From Gautieria morchelliformis (Eukaryota; Basidiomycota; Agaricomycetes; Gomphales; Gomphaceae), in assembly GCA_015179125.1 (NCBI GenBank), contig WHVA01000044.1:62001-126000 (forward strand): DNA of 64,000 nucleotides. Reading direction: 5' to 3'. The notes beneath the pieces were generated by a model. The model saw only the letters and a list, made by a program, of their open reading frames with translations, was not told where the DNA came from and searched no databases. This document shows, one piece after another, positions 1 to 9,685 of the stretch (within the stretch, counting starts at the first letter, position 1; each line of letters opens with the position of its first letter). Made by a program: the position numbers and the translations under genes.

Positions 1-125
1 GTGTAGCGTATCCCCCATGCATAGTGTGTCCCCCATGCATAGCATGCCCCCCATGCATAGCATGCCCCCATGCATAGCGTGCCCCCCATGCATAGTGTGC
101 CCCCCATTCATAGCATGTCCCCCAA
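1..125. repeat. 18-bp minisatellite
   Basis: Tandem copies of a unit close to CCCCCCATGCATAGCRTG run from the window edge to about position 125, with single-base variation between copies. The array continues off the window to the left. No coding potential is visible, and 130-430 is A/T-rich sequence with no recognisable gene. Confidence 0.9.
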
Positions 126-429
126 GTAGCATTTCCCTTGTTTGTAGCATGTCACTTGTTTATTGTGTATCTGCAAGAGCATAAGAGTGAAAGAAATTAT
201 TGTAGGGGCAAGTGAAAATAAATAAATGTCAGAAGGTTGTACAATGGGTAACAGAGAAATAGACTCATATTTGCAGGTAGGGCTGTTGTCATCAATTTTT
301 AGCCAATTCAGAGAAATCTATTGATATGTATTTTTTAAACTATACAGGATATATGTATATACATATAAAATAAAATACAAAAAGGGATAAAAAGCGAGAA
401 TTATTGCAAGTAATGACAGAAAAAAGGAC

Positions 430-1800
430 ACCAGATGCAGTAATGATGAGCAGGAAAGGTGGGAGGCAATGAGAGGAGCAACCTGGGCTGAAAAGAAGTC
501 AAAAAGAGGTCAAAAAAGCGAAAATTACAGGAAGAAACACCACAGATAGAAGCTGATCCTAATAAATATCAAAACAACATAAATATGATAGCAAGACACA
601 CACCAGATACAGCAATGGAAGACAGGCAAGGTGGGAGGCAATGAGAGGAGCAACATAGGCTGAAAAGCAGTCAAAAAGAGGTTAAAAAAGCGAAAATTAT
701 TGCAAGAAATACCAGGGAGAGAACCTGATCCTAATAAATATCAAAACAACATAAATTTGATAGGAAGAGACACACCAGATGCAGCAATGGCAGACAGGAA
801 ATGTGAGAGGCACTGAGGGGAGGAACATGGGCTGAAAAAAAGGCAAAAATGGTATAAAAACGCGAAATTATTGGCAGAAATGATAGATATGATAGGAAAA
901 AAACACACCAGAGCCAGTAATGACCATCAATAAAGGTGGGAGGCAATGAGAGGTTCAACATAGGCTGAAAAGGAGTCAAACAGAGATTAAAAAAGCGAAA
1001 ATTATAGCAAGAAATAGCAATATTTACCATGGAGAGAAGCTGATTCTAATAAATGTCAAAACAAAACAAATATGATAGCAAGACACACACCAGAGGCAGA
1101 AATGGCAGACAGGAAAGGTGGGAAGCACTGAGAGGAGGAACCTGGGCTGAAAAGATGGCAAAAAGAGGATAAAAAAGCGAAAATTAGTGGAAGAAATGAC
1201 AGATATGATAAGGAAAGAACACACAGGAGGCAGGAGTGATGACCAAGAAAGGTGGAGGCAATGAGAGGAGCAACCTAAGCTGAAAAGAAATCAAAAAGAG
1301 ATTAAAAAAGCGAAAATTATAGCAAGAAATAGCAATATTTACCATGGAGAGAAGCTGATTCTAATAAATATCAAAACATGATAGCAAGACACACACCAGA
1401 TGCAGCAATATCAGACAGGCAAGGTGGGAGGCACTGAGAGAGGGGGCTGAAAAGAAGACAAAAAGAGGATAAAAAAGCGAAAATTATTGGAGGAAATGAT
1501 AGATATGGTAGGAAAAAACACCCCAGAGCCAGTAATGACCCTCAAGAAAGGTGGGAGGAAATGATAGGATCAGCCTAGGCTGAAAAGAAGTCAAAAGAGG
1601 ATAAAAAAGCGAAAATATCTGAAAAGAAGACAAAAAGATGATAAAAAAGCGAAAATGATTGGAAGAAATGATAGATATGATAGGAAAAAACACACCAGAG
1701 CCAGTAATTACCATCCAGAAAGGTGGGAGGCAATGAGAGGAGCAGCCTAGGCTGAAAAGAAGTCAAAAGAGGATAGAAAACCGAAAATATTAACAATATT
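430..1800. repeat. Degenerate long-unit tandem repeat
   Basis: About nine imperfect copies of a 110-180 bp unit. Each copy contains a block like AGGTGGGAGGCAATGAGAGG (near 459, 630, 800, 935, 1117, 1249, 1421, 1548 and 1719) followed by GCTGAAAAGAAGTCAAAAAG and then AAAAAAGCGAAAATTA. Open frames here are by-products of the repeat: they translate to the same Phe/Leu/Pro-rich peptide again and again and match no gene. The array lies inside the stretch left of a Helitron 5' end at 2218, so it may be cargo of that element. Confidence 0.85.
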
Positions 1801-1811
1801 TACCTGAGGGG

Positions 1812-1985
1812 GCTGTAGAGAGACAGAGAGCCCCAGTAACAGACACAGAGAGATCCAGACACAGAGAGAGCCAGACACAGAGAGAGCCAGCAGCAGACAA
1901 AGATCCAGCAGCAGACACAGAGATCCAGCAGCAGACACAGAGGTCCAGCAGCAGAACAGATCCAGCAGCAGACAGACAGATCCAT
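1812..1985. repeat. CAGACACAGAG / ATCCAGCAG minisatellite
   Basis: Short tandem units built from CAGACACAGAGAGCCAG and ATCCAGCAGCAGACACAGAG, roughly 17-20 bp each. On the minus strand this reads as a Leu/Cys/Ser repeat peptide, which I take as repeat translation and not a gene. Confidence 0.85.
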
Positions 1986-2059
1986 CAGGCACAGAGACAG
2001 TGGGCAGGAGAGCCAGAGGTTGCCAGCAGTTGAGCCAGAGGAAATGCCAACAGGAGGGC

Positions 2060-2218
2060 TGAGGGAAGGTGGGTGCGCGCGCAGTAGCACAGGTCACGTG
2101 ACCAGCAACGCTGCTCGGTCGCTCGCGGCTGCGCCGCTCGCGTTCAAACTCCGCAAATTACGTAACATTATTACGTAAAACACCCACAACCACCCTTCCA
2201 GCAACTTTATACTATAGA
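2060..2218 (-). mobile_element. 5' terminus of a second Helitron (partial)
   Basis: Read on the minus strand, the segment begins TCTATAGTATAAAG at 2218 and resembles the 5' end of the complete Helitron at 8392 (TCTATAGTATTCC). Shared features behind the terminus are a G/T-rich stretch around GGTTGTGGG, a TTACGTAATATTA-like stretch, and a GC-rich block with GCGAGCGGCGCAGCCGCGAG. The element extends leftwards; its 3' end is not in the window or has been lost. It abuts the CTAG 3' end of the neighbouring Helitron with no spacer. Confidence 0.7.
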
Positions 2219-2250
2219 CTAGGTGGATACCCGCGCTTCGCGCGGGGGTG

Positions 2251-2338
2251 TAGGTCAAACGCCTCGGTAAGGTCAAACGCATCAGTAAGTCTAATGCATC
2301 GGTAAGTCTAACATATCAGTAAGGTCAAGTGCATTGGG
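2251..2338. repeat. 17-18 bp subterminal tandem repeat of the Helitron
   Basis: About five copies of a unit like AGGTCAAACGCATCGGTA lie just inside the Helitron 3' hairpin. Copies differ by one to four bases. Such subterminal iterons could be binding sites for the transposase, but that is inference from position only. Confidence 0.75.
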
Positions 2339-2380
2339 GAAAATCAAAGTAATCAATTTGCATCAAGTAGATATCAGAAA

Positions 2381-4228
2381 TCAAGGAGCTCTAAGTAATA
2401 CATCTTTATATACAATGTTGGTTGTGTTCAAACCCTCCTCAAGCAAGACCTTCACTTTGTTCCAGCTTGTTCCCCTTGAAACACCAACATACAACTGACC
2501 ATGTCCAAACACTGGATATCTCAGGTCCAGCCCAACCATACCCAAAGACTGTCCCTGAGACTTGTTGATGGTCATTACAAATGCCACACGCACTGGAAAC
2601 TGTCTCCTCTGCAGCACAAATGGTAATTCTCCCTCTGATGGTGAAATAGTGATCCTGGGGATGAAAGCAGTATTTCCTGCACGTGGACCTGAGATGATCC
2701 TGACCTCCAACACTCTATTCCTCATCCTCACCAACCGCAACCTTGTCCCATTGCATAGTCCTTGCTTCTTATCCAAATTGCGCAACATCATCAGAGGCAC
2801 TCCAGGCTTGACTTCCAAGTGAGCAGGAGGAAGACTGCCCATCTCTATGGAATTCAGATACTCCACAGGATACTGCTCTGCAAAGTTGGTTTCCTTGACA
2901 GAATCTGCACAGTGGAAGACCTGAGCATCACCTGGAAACTGCCTCAACACCATGGAATTGATCTCATTGACCTCAATATTTCTGGGACAGAGGATGGCCC
3001 GCTCTAAAAAATAATTGTCCTGGGCAGGGATTGCATTGCCAACGCCAGGGTATATTTCCTGGATCAGCTCTGCAATTCCAGGGCCACAAACCATGTGAGG
3101 AGGGAGTGAGAACATATGATCTAGTGGGAGATCCTTTCCCTGACCCACATTCTGCAGCCATTCTGCAAACCTGGCTCTGTCAGGGTCATTTCTCACCCGC
3201 ATGTTCTCTGTCAGATGGAGGACATTGATCTTTGGCCACAGATATGACTTCTGAAGGGTAGCTCCCACGATATCCTCCTTGGAGCCTTTAGGGACAATTG
3301 GGAGAGTCTGCTGAAAGTCACCTCCAAAGGCAACCGTGATGCCACCAAAGGGTCTGTCAGGCTGGTCAAGGAAATCCCTCAGTGTCCTGTCAATGGCCTC
3401 TATGGCATGGCGATGCTGCATTGCAGCCTCATCCCAAATGATGAGCCTGGCCAGTCTCAGCATATCAGCCTGGTCAGAGTTCTTTTTGATGGAGGAGAGA
3501 GAGCCCTCATGGACAGGAATTGGAATTCCAAGCATGCTGTGAGAGGTTGTCCCATTAGTGAGGATAAGTGCAGCCATTGCAGATGAGGCTACAGCAAGCA
3601 CAATGAGACTCTCCGCTCTACAGGAGTGGATTAGGGTGTTCCATGTGAATGATTTCCCAGCGCCCCCTGAGCCAGTGACGAAAAACATTTGTCCGTTAGG
3701 TTTCCCCTGAGCATCTATGTCCAGCGCCGACTGTAATACCTGATCATGCGCAGACCTTTGCCCCTCATTCAGCTTGGGAACCTCCTCATCAGCCATCTGC
3801 CTCTCTTGAACAGGGTCATAGTCCCTCTGCTCAGCTATGAACCTGTTTCCAATCAGGACCTCCCACTCGCCTACCACCTGAGGCATATCTTTAAAGCTGC
3901 TCAAGGACATTCCATTACGCTGAAGGAGTTTATCCAAGAGAAAGAGGCCAAAATCATAGACCTGATCATCCTGTGGCTCCTGGATATTGTGTCTGGTTTG
4001 GAGCCGATGTCTGAGATCATCACATATGTGCTCCTTGAAGGTGTCCCATAGTCTGTCAGGTTGTGAGGGAATGCAATGACCAAGGATGGTGGCAAAGAGA
4101 TGTCTGAGCTGAGCACCTGTTTTCATGCCACTGGCTTCCTGGAGACACAACCTCCACTCCTGATCATCCTCCAGAAGTCCCCTGGCAAGACAGGCCTCCT
4201 TGTAAGTAGCACATTGTATGCCATCCAC
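2381..4228 (-). CDS. Helitron helicase part (PIF1-like), separated by frameshift
   Basis: This is the C-terminal half of a Helitron RepHel transposase, a PIF1-family SF1B DNA helicase thought to unwind the donor during rolling-circle transposition. Visible motifs are Walker A GSGGAGKS (residues 186-193), Walker B IIWDEAA (about 265), GDFQQTLPIV, and a C-terminal motif TINKSQGQS followed by YVGVSR. The frame ends NIVYKDVLL and a stop, as in many fungal Helitrons. The first ATG (4228) is not a natural protein start. The family sequence continues from the upstream Rep frame, and GARSFEELRTV just upstream of the ATG is in this frame. Alone it would be a helicase lacking the nuclease. Confidence 0.92.
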   Translation of the reverse strand: MDGIQCATYKEACLARGLLEDDQEWRLCLQEASGMKTGAQLRHLFATILGHCIPSQPDRLWDTFKEHICDDLRHRLQTRHNIQEPQDDQVYDFGLFLLDKLLQRNGMSLSSFKDMPQVVGEWEVLIGNRFIAEQRDYDPVQERQMADEEVPKLNEGQRSAHDQVLQSALDIDAQGKPNGQMFFVTGSGGAGKSFTWNTLIHSCRAESLIVLAVASSAMAALILTNGTTSHSMLGIPIPVHEGSLSSIKKNSDQADMLRLARLIIWDEAAMQHRHAIEAIDRTLRDFLDQPDRPFGGITVAFGGDFQQTLPIVPKGSKEDIVGATLQKSYLWPKINVLHLTENMRVRNDPDRARFAEWLQNVGQGKDLPLDHMFSLPPHMVCGPGIAELIQEIYPGVGNAIPAQDNYFLERAILCPRNIEVNEINSMVLRQFPGDAQVFHCADSVKETNFAEQYPVEYLNSIEMGSLPPAHLEVKPGVPLMMLRNLDKKQGLCNGTRLRLVRMRNRVLEVRIISGPRAGNTAFIPRITISPSEGELPFVLQRRQFPVRVAFVMTINKSQGQSLGMVGLDLRYPVFGHGQLYVGVSRGTSWNKVKVLLEEGLNTTNIVYKDVLLRAP

Positions 4229-7200
4229 TGTCCTAAGCTCCTCAAAGGATCTGGCCCCTTGACCACCGTGAGGAGAGTGCGCAAATAAAATCTCTCTCCT
4301 GATTTTGGGCTTGCAAAGTGAAGGCGTCCAATGCTATATCCCCTTTGACGTGGTGTCCATACCCTTTGCTCTTTTTGCCAGGTAAAATGCTCAGGAAAAT
4401 CCACATAGAGCACATCGCGTGCATGAGAGTAGGCAGCATTGGCCTCAAAGTAAGCCATGAGCGCTGTCTTTGACCCCTCGACCCTGTTCATGATGGTGAG
4501 CGGATCAGCATCAGGATTGAAAACGACTGATTGCTGGTCTTTTTCATGGACTGGCAGTGCCATGACTGCAGGCACCTGGGTGTGGATTTCCCGCTCCAGC
4601 AACCTCCAACAGGCCTCATGAGCACTGACATAGCGAGCGTCCAGGTACTTCTTTATCTCATCATGGTCGACACCAAACTCCATCGTGGTCCGATCGTGGC
4701 CCTTGTATAGATACTTGTGGATATACTTGACGCACCTCACACTGAAGGTGAATTCAAGGTTGATGTGACACCGGAGTTTGAGCAAGAGCAGAGCAGAGTA
4801 TGGCACAACCCATCTGTTGTCCAGCATGTGACCTCTGACATTGTGCAGCCTTCCATCATTGCGACGACGATATTTTGGATATCCATCTACATTCACAACG
4901 GTCTCCTCACAGAATGGCTTTGGGAAGCCTTTCTTGCACTTGCCATTTTCCATGCAGGGTGCATCTGGATTCATTTGTCCACAGGGACCATGTGTCATCA
5001 GCTCACAGACCAACTGGTAGAGGACAGGATGTGTCTCTGGATCAGGGAACTCTGCTGAAATCATAGAATCCACCTCATGTGGATGTTTGACCTTGGACTC
5101 CCTATCGAACCAGGTAAGCAGGTGCATGTGTGGGAGCCCCCTCTTCTGGAATTCAATAGTGTGAACGCGAGCGACGGTTTCTCCAAATATCTTGTCCTTG
5201 ACGATCAAGTCAATGAGGTATTTCTTTTTGAGGTGAAACACCCGCGACACCAGGTCCGGTCTGTCCTGAGCAGTTTGTCCAGGGAGCAACTCGGCCACTA
5301 TCTCATCCCACTTTGGATTGGCAGTCATGGTAATAAATAAATCAGGGGGACCCTTCTTTGTTGTAATGGCCAGGGAGTTCTGGCAGTTTTGATTCATGTC
5401 TCGTGTACTTCCTTGAAATGTCGCAGGCAGAATGACTTTTATGCCCAAGCTGTTTGCATCTCCAATGTCATTGTCCAAGCCTCCATATGAATCTACCATC
5501 TGGTTATACTGCTCAGCACGCAGAGTGTGTTGATTGGCCCTGATCCACCTCAGTCTGCTTTGCTCTGCAGCAGCCCAGGAGTCTACAATGTACTGCTGGA
5601 ACAATTTGCCACCACGCAGGAGTGTTGTAGGTTCTCTCGCTCTCTGGAACAGACGATACGCATGGTACTGTATTTGGGTGACCTGTGTCCGTCTGTTTGG
5701 ATTGGGATTGGCCTGCCGAGCACGCTCTGGCTCATGATAAGGAATACCTGGTTCCCATCCCAACTCTCCCTTGGGAAAGAGCAAGACATAGTGCAGAGAG
5801 GCATAGTTTGCATTGGTATCCAATACCCTTCTGAAACGTCCACCTCTGAGCTGGACAATAATATCCCTAGGTCCAGGGTCGATGCCATCTCCAGGAAGAA
5901 CGACTGCAATCTCATCTGCAGTTGGGACATTATATCTCCTAGGATCCCTGTGTTCCCTGTATGTGAGCCTTGCCTGGATGTCACCATTCTGTTCTTGAGC
6001 TCTGAGCCTCTCAGCTGCTTGTTTATATGTGCGCACATGAGGATTGCATAGCAGGAGCATTTCCTGCAAGTCTCCCATGATAGTTGGAGACAGACGCTCA
6101 TTACGATTTTTTCTCTTTGCCAAAGCCAGTGCAGGATCATATATGTAAAGCTGGGCATACTTTGGATCGTCTTCATTGTCAGGGAGGAGAGAGCCATGGA
6201 GATGATACAGTTCACCCTGTAGCTTGAGAACATATGGACCACGACCCTCCCGAAGCAAATCTTGGTCAAAGTCGGCCCCCACAGAAATGAATGCAAACGC
6301 AGCATTATACTGCCTGATATTCTGGCGAAATCCTTTTGCCTCAGGGTCCTGGCCTTCTAAGAGCTGTTTCAATGGCTGGGGGGGCTCTGGCAGGTCTTCC
6401 AGCTGCACCTTTCCTTCCATACAGCAATCACCAAATCTGGGCCGCACATTTGAGGATTTCTGCAGACGTTCTGCCCTCCAGTGTAATGCTCCACAGTCAG
6501 GGCAGGGAATAACCATGGGACCTAAATCATGACGCTGCACATCTGCCTCAATTATTCTAGAGCGACCAAGTGGAAGAGGAGGAGGAGGTCGCTGAGGGCG
6601 CTGCCGAGGTACAGGGAGCGGCTGAGGAGGTGCAGGGAGGAGCTGAGGAGGTGCAGGGAGCGGCTGAGGAGGTTCAAGGAGTGGCTGGGGAGGCTGAGGA
6701 GGTGCAGGGAGTCGCTGAGGAGGTGCAGGGAGTCGCTGAAGAGGCCGCAAAAGTGCAGGGAGTAGCGGCAGCATTGGTCTTATTGCATTGGCCTGAGCAC
6801 GCAATGCTGCCACTCCTGCAGAACCTACTACAGGAGGTCTAGGAGCTGGTTGTACAGGTGCTTGCCTGTGTCTTCCCAAGGGCTGTGCTGGGATAGGCTG
6901 TATCTCAGCAGCCTGAGCACGCAAATCTGCCACCGCTGTAGAGCCTACCACCGGATGTCCAATTCCAGCTGCCTGAGCACGCAACTGAGCAATAGCCGCT
7001 AAACCTACTACGGGAGCGGGCTGTACAGGGTCTGGCCTATTTCTTCTCAGGGGCTGTAATGGTGGGATGACTGTTAACTGTGCACGAAGGGCTGCCACCT
7101 GCTGTCCAGGACTGAGATTAGGAGGACGCGATGGTCCTGCAAGCATAGGAGGATGTGATGGCCCTGCAGGCATAGGAGGACGTGGTGGCCCCGCAAGCAT

Positions 7201-7455
7201 AGGAGGACGTGATGGCCCGGCCACAGGTTGTTGAAAAGGATCAGCGACATTGCTTCTAGGAGGAGGGTGGGGGATGGCAAAAGGCTGTGGTGGAGGGGGT
7301 GGCTGGTCCTGAGCTCTGACAGCAGCAGCAGCAAGTGCACGCGCTCTCCGATCAGTGGGCGACGTCATATGACCCTCCTGCACCTCCCTCGCCCTTTCAC
7401 GCTCCTGCTGACGATTTCTCTCTGGAGTAGATGGATCCCTGAGAAATGCAGGCAT
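4123..7455 (-). CDS. Helitron Rep (HUH nuclease) part with Pro-rich N-terminus
   Basis: This is the N-terminal half of the RepHel transposase. Residues 1-310 are low-complexity, rich in Pro, Ala and Gln, with repeated blocks such as PRPPMLAGPS and PPQPLPAP; these correspond to DNA repeats at 7090-7240 and 6585-6760. Then come a cysteine pair (CPDCGALHW), the Helitron-like N domain, the metal-binding HUH motif GLPHMHLL (His at 776 and 778) and the two-tyrosine motif YIHKYLYKG (Tyr 911 and 915), which supplies the DNA-cleaving tyrosines. From about residue 1067 the frame departs from the family because one G is missing in the G-run at 4255-4258. The last 40-odd residues are out-of-frame read-through. 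Confidence 0.92.
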   Translation of the reverse strand: MPAFLRDPSTPERNRQQERERAREVQEGHMTSPTDRRARALAAAAVRAQDQPPPPPQPFAIPHPPPRSNVADPFQQPVAGPSRPPMLAGPPRPPMPAGPSHPPMLAGPSRPPNLSPGQQVAALRAQLTVIPPLQPLRRNRPDPVQPAPVVGLAAIAQLRAQAAGIGHPVVGSTAVADLRAQAAEIQPIPAQPLGRHRQAPVQPAPRPPVVGSAGVAALRAQANAIRPMLPLLPALLRPLQRLPAPPQRLPAPPQPPQPLLEPPQPLPAPPQLLPAPPQPLPVPRQRPQRPPPPLPLGRSRIIEADVQRHDLGPMVIPCPDCGALHWRAERLQKSSNVRPRFGDCCMEGKVQLEDLPEPPQPLKQLLEGQDPEAKGFRQNIRQYNAAFAFISVGADFDQDLLREGRGPYVLKLQGELYHLHGSLLPDNEDDPKYAQLYIYDPALALAKRKNRNERLSPTIMGDLQEMLLLCNPHVRTYKQAAERLRAQEQNGDIQARLTYREHRDPRRYNVPTADEIAVVLPGDGIDPGPRDIIVQLRGGRFRRVLDTNANYASLHYVLLFPKGELGWEPGIPYHEPERARQANPNPNRRTQVTQIQYHAYRLFQRAREPTTLLRGGKLFQQYIVDSWAAAEQSRLRWIRANQHTLRAEQYNQMVDSYGGLDNDIGDANSLGIKVILPATFQGSTRDMNQNCQNSLAITTKKGPPDLFITMTANPKWDEIVAELLPGQTAQDRPDLVSRVFHLKKKYLIDLIVKDKIFGETVARVHTIEFQKRGLPHMHLLTWFDRESKVKHPHEVDSMISAEFPDPETHPVLYQLVCELMTHGPCGQMNPDAPCMENGKCKKGFPKPFCEETVVNVDGYPKYRRRNDGRLHNVRGHMLDNRWVVPYSALLLLKLRCHINLEFTFSVRCVKYIHKYLYKGHDRTTMEFGVDHDEIKKYLDARYVSAHEACWRLLEREIHTQVPAVMALPVHEKDQQSVVFNPDADPLTIMNRVEGSKTALMAYFEANAAYSHARDVLYVDFPEHFTWQKEQRVWTPRQRGYSIGRLHFASPKSGERFYLRTLLTVVKGPDPLRSLGQWMAYNVLLTRRPVLPGDFWRMIRSGGCVSRKPVA
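6585..6765. repeat. Coding minisatellite in Helitron ORF
   Basis: Tandem units related to GGAGGTGCAGGGAGCGGCTGA (21-27 bp) encode the repeated PPQ-PLPAP segment of the Helitron Rep protein on the minus strand. All units are in multiples of three, so the frame survives length changes. Confidence 0.8.
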
Positions 7456-8385
7456 AAGCTTAGGGGAACAATCAAGCTACCACAATTCAACTTACATTTG
7501 CAAGCGGATGCAGCTGTTGTTAATTTTTCTTGGGCAAAGTCAGGGGAATTTATTAATTTCTAATTAAATCAATGTCAGACAGCTCACACCAGACCACAGA
7601 GAAATACATACATACCAGGGGGGGGACGGGGAGTTTGTTTGTTAGGCAAAGTCAAGGGAATTTATTAATTTCTATTTAAAAAAAACGAAAAAAAATGTCA
7701 GATGGCTCACATCAGACCACAGAGAAATATATGTACCAAGGAAGGGATGGGGAATTTTGTTGATGAAAATATCCAAGTCTTCTTCAGCTATCCAACTGGA
7801 ATAATTCCAGTAAAAGGTCCTGGTCCTGGTCCTGGTCCTGGGGAGATGTCTTCTTCAGCCACCAGTAGTGCAAGTCAACACTAAGAGAACTGCAATGCAA
7901 TTGTGGCTCCCTCTAAGGCAGCCTGGGATGATTACCTGGCTCCTTAGCAGAGAAAAAGCTGCCCCAATGAAGGGGTCAACCCCAATAGTTCACTGCAGAG
8001 ACCTCCCTGGGAAGAGATCTTTTGTGGTGTACACTATATAGGCTATCTATTAATTCACTCTCACGCAATTTTTATTCTATCTAGTAGTGGGCAGAGAGGA
8101 GAGGAGAGGAGGGTGGTGGTGGAGTGCGCAAAGCGGCTGGCTGCGCAGCGTTCTGCCAGCGCGTTCGCAGGGTTGAGCGCTGGAGCCGGAAGATCGGCGT
8201 GAACCGCCAGGGGCTCGCGGCTGCGCCGCTCGCGCTCCAGGTTCACGCCGGTCAGCCGGTCACGTGACCGCTGCGCAGCGTTGGTGCTCGCGGCTGCGCC
8301 GCTCGCCGCTGACCTAATTTTTACGTAATATTATTTGTCAGCGGTGCGCCCACAACCCACCGAGCCGCTTTCACCTATAGGAATA

Positions 8386-9685
8386 CTATAGATCATGGTC
8401 TATGGGGAGACTATGTTCAGTGTCACCTTGAGAGGTAATAGGGACATCTTTCTGAGGAAAGACTGGCTCATAAGCTACCCTTAGAGGCCTAGACATGTGA
8501 GGGGGAGTATCATGCTCGAAAGCAGGACTCTCCTGAACAGTCTTAACTGTTGCTTCGTTGAAGCGTTTATCTGCTGCCAACTTTCTCTTCAAAGCGTTAT
8601 ATGCAGCAGTGTAGCGCATGTGAAATATTTCAGGGTTGGCAGACATTTCCTCAAGGTCTGGTAACGACGGGGAAGCAAAGTCTTCCTTCGACGGTTTCCA
8701 GGTTCCTTTGGATTTTGCCACTGCATCCCAATAGAAGGCTAAGAAATTTTCGACATCTTCGCGCAAGGCGACAAAGATTATTTCCAGAGACTTAGCTTCC
8801 CACAGGGAGTCTGAAGGCCATTCCTTAGGTAGAGAAGGAATAGGCATACATGGAAGGTTTAAGTCCTGCAAGACACCTTGCCAGTCTTCAGCAAGACAGG
8901 TTAAGTGATCATACATGGTTTTATACTTAAACGGTTCAACGTAATATCCTATAGCACTCTGACCAGAGATACGACCAGGATGGCCGAGTAGAACTGAGTC
9001 CAGCATAGCCATTTCGTATCTGAAAACCCCTTCTGCTGCACGAGATAGAACTCTAGGTGCGGGCACCTTAGAGCGGTCTATTGCAATCTCAGCTAAAGAC
9101 AGTAAGTGGTCTCTTCTGATAGAAAGGTTACGATCAGACCTTAGCTCTCTCCTTCTACCCGCCTTGAAAGACCTGAAAGGCTCAGAAGGCACTATACAGA
9201 TGTCCTTAAGGGACTCCTGTAACGGGTATGCAAATGCCCATTGAACAGGTGACTGTGATGCGTCGGATTCACGAGCAAACGAAGTCTCGAGAATGCTGGC
9301 TTCAGCCTCCTGAGGAGTATCCGACAATGGATCCTCCAATGGATTGTTAGTGGGTGTGACAGAGTCACGATGATGATGAATAGTAGATGAAGACATACCC
9401 GAGTTTCTGAAAGAAGCGAGTTTGTCACAAGGATGAAACGATTCGAATCGAGGTGCGGTTTGGTTCGGCGTTGAGCAAGGGTTGAGATAAGGTAAAGGTG
9501 AAGGAGGAGAGGTAAGCATAGAGTAAGGATAAGTACCGTCTATTGAAAGTTTCCTAGAGGAAGCTTCTAAAGAGTGGGACACGAGGTTTAGCACGGACTG
9601 TGTTATTGCGGGTTTGGAGACCTCAGCAATGGTAGTAAATTCTACACTCGAAACACTGCTAAGTGATTCCCAGAACGTCCACCAG
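8386..9685 (-). pseudogene. LTR-retrotransposon gag-like frame cut by the Helitron
   Basis: A long minus-strand frame begins right after the LTR edge at 9686 and stays open to 8386; the first in-frame ATG is at 9519. The N-terminal third is Ser/Pro-rich and of low complexity. The remainder is charged and helical (segments such as FLAFYWDAVAKSKGTWKP), without a visible zinc knuckle, protease or RT. Its position directly after an LTR suggests a gag-type product, but I do not recognise the family. The frame is cut at 8392/8393, where the Helitron begins, so the last two residues and the stop come from Helitron sequence. The rest of the element is not visible in the window. Confidence 0.6.

Larger units (their letters stand above)
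2219..8392 (-). mobile_element. Helitron with both termini (about 6.17 kb)
   Basis: On the minus strand the element starts with TC (8392-8391), preceded by A, and ends with CTAG (2222-2219), followed by T. This is the A^T insertion expected for Helitrons. Eleven bases before the CTAG end lies a hairpin, CCCGCGC-GAA-GCGCGGG (about 2230-2246), the usual 3' terminator. Inside are the Rep and helicase parts of a RepHel protein, separated by a frameshift. The 5' leader contains a direct duplication of about 120 bp (7510-7620 versus 7640-7750), a (GGTCCT)n run near 7820 and GC-rich inverted repeats at 8090-8330. The element interrupts a retrotransposon gag-like frame on its right side. Confidence 0.88.

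Noticed and set aside
1..125. Possible CRISPR-like array of short repeats
   Set aside because: Units are contiguous with no unique spacers and the genome is eukaryotic; it is a minisatellite.
731..1796. Series of minus-strand frames with similar Phe/Ser/Pro-rich peptides
   Set aside because: They are translations of a tandem repeat; the same peptide recurs in each unit and there is no start context, splice signal or family match.
1747..2097. Minus-strand Leu/Cys-rich repeat peptide that could look like a membrane protein
   Set aside because: It derives from the CAGACACAGAG minisatellite; hydrophobicity is a by-product of the repeat.
6529..6842. Plus-strand Glu/Val/Gln/Ala-rich frame opposite the Helitron ORF
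   Set aside because: Antisense reading of the Pro-rich coding minisatellite in the Rep gene.
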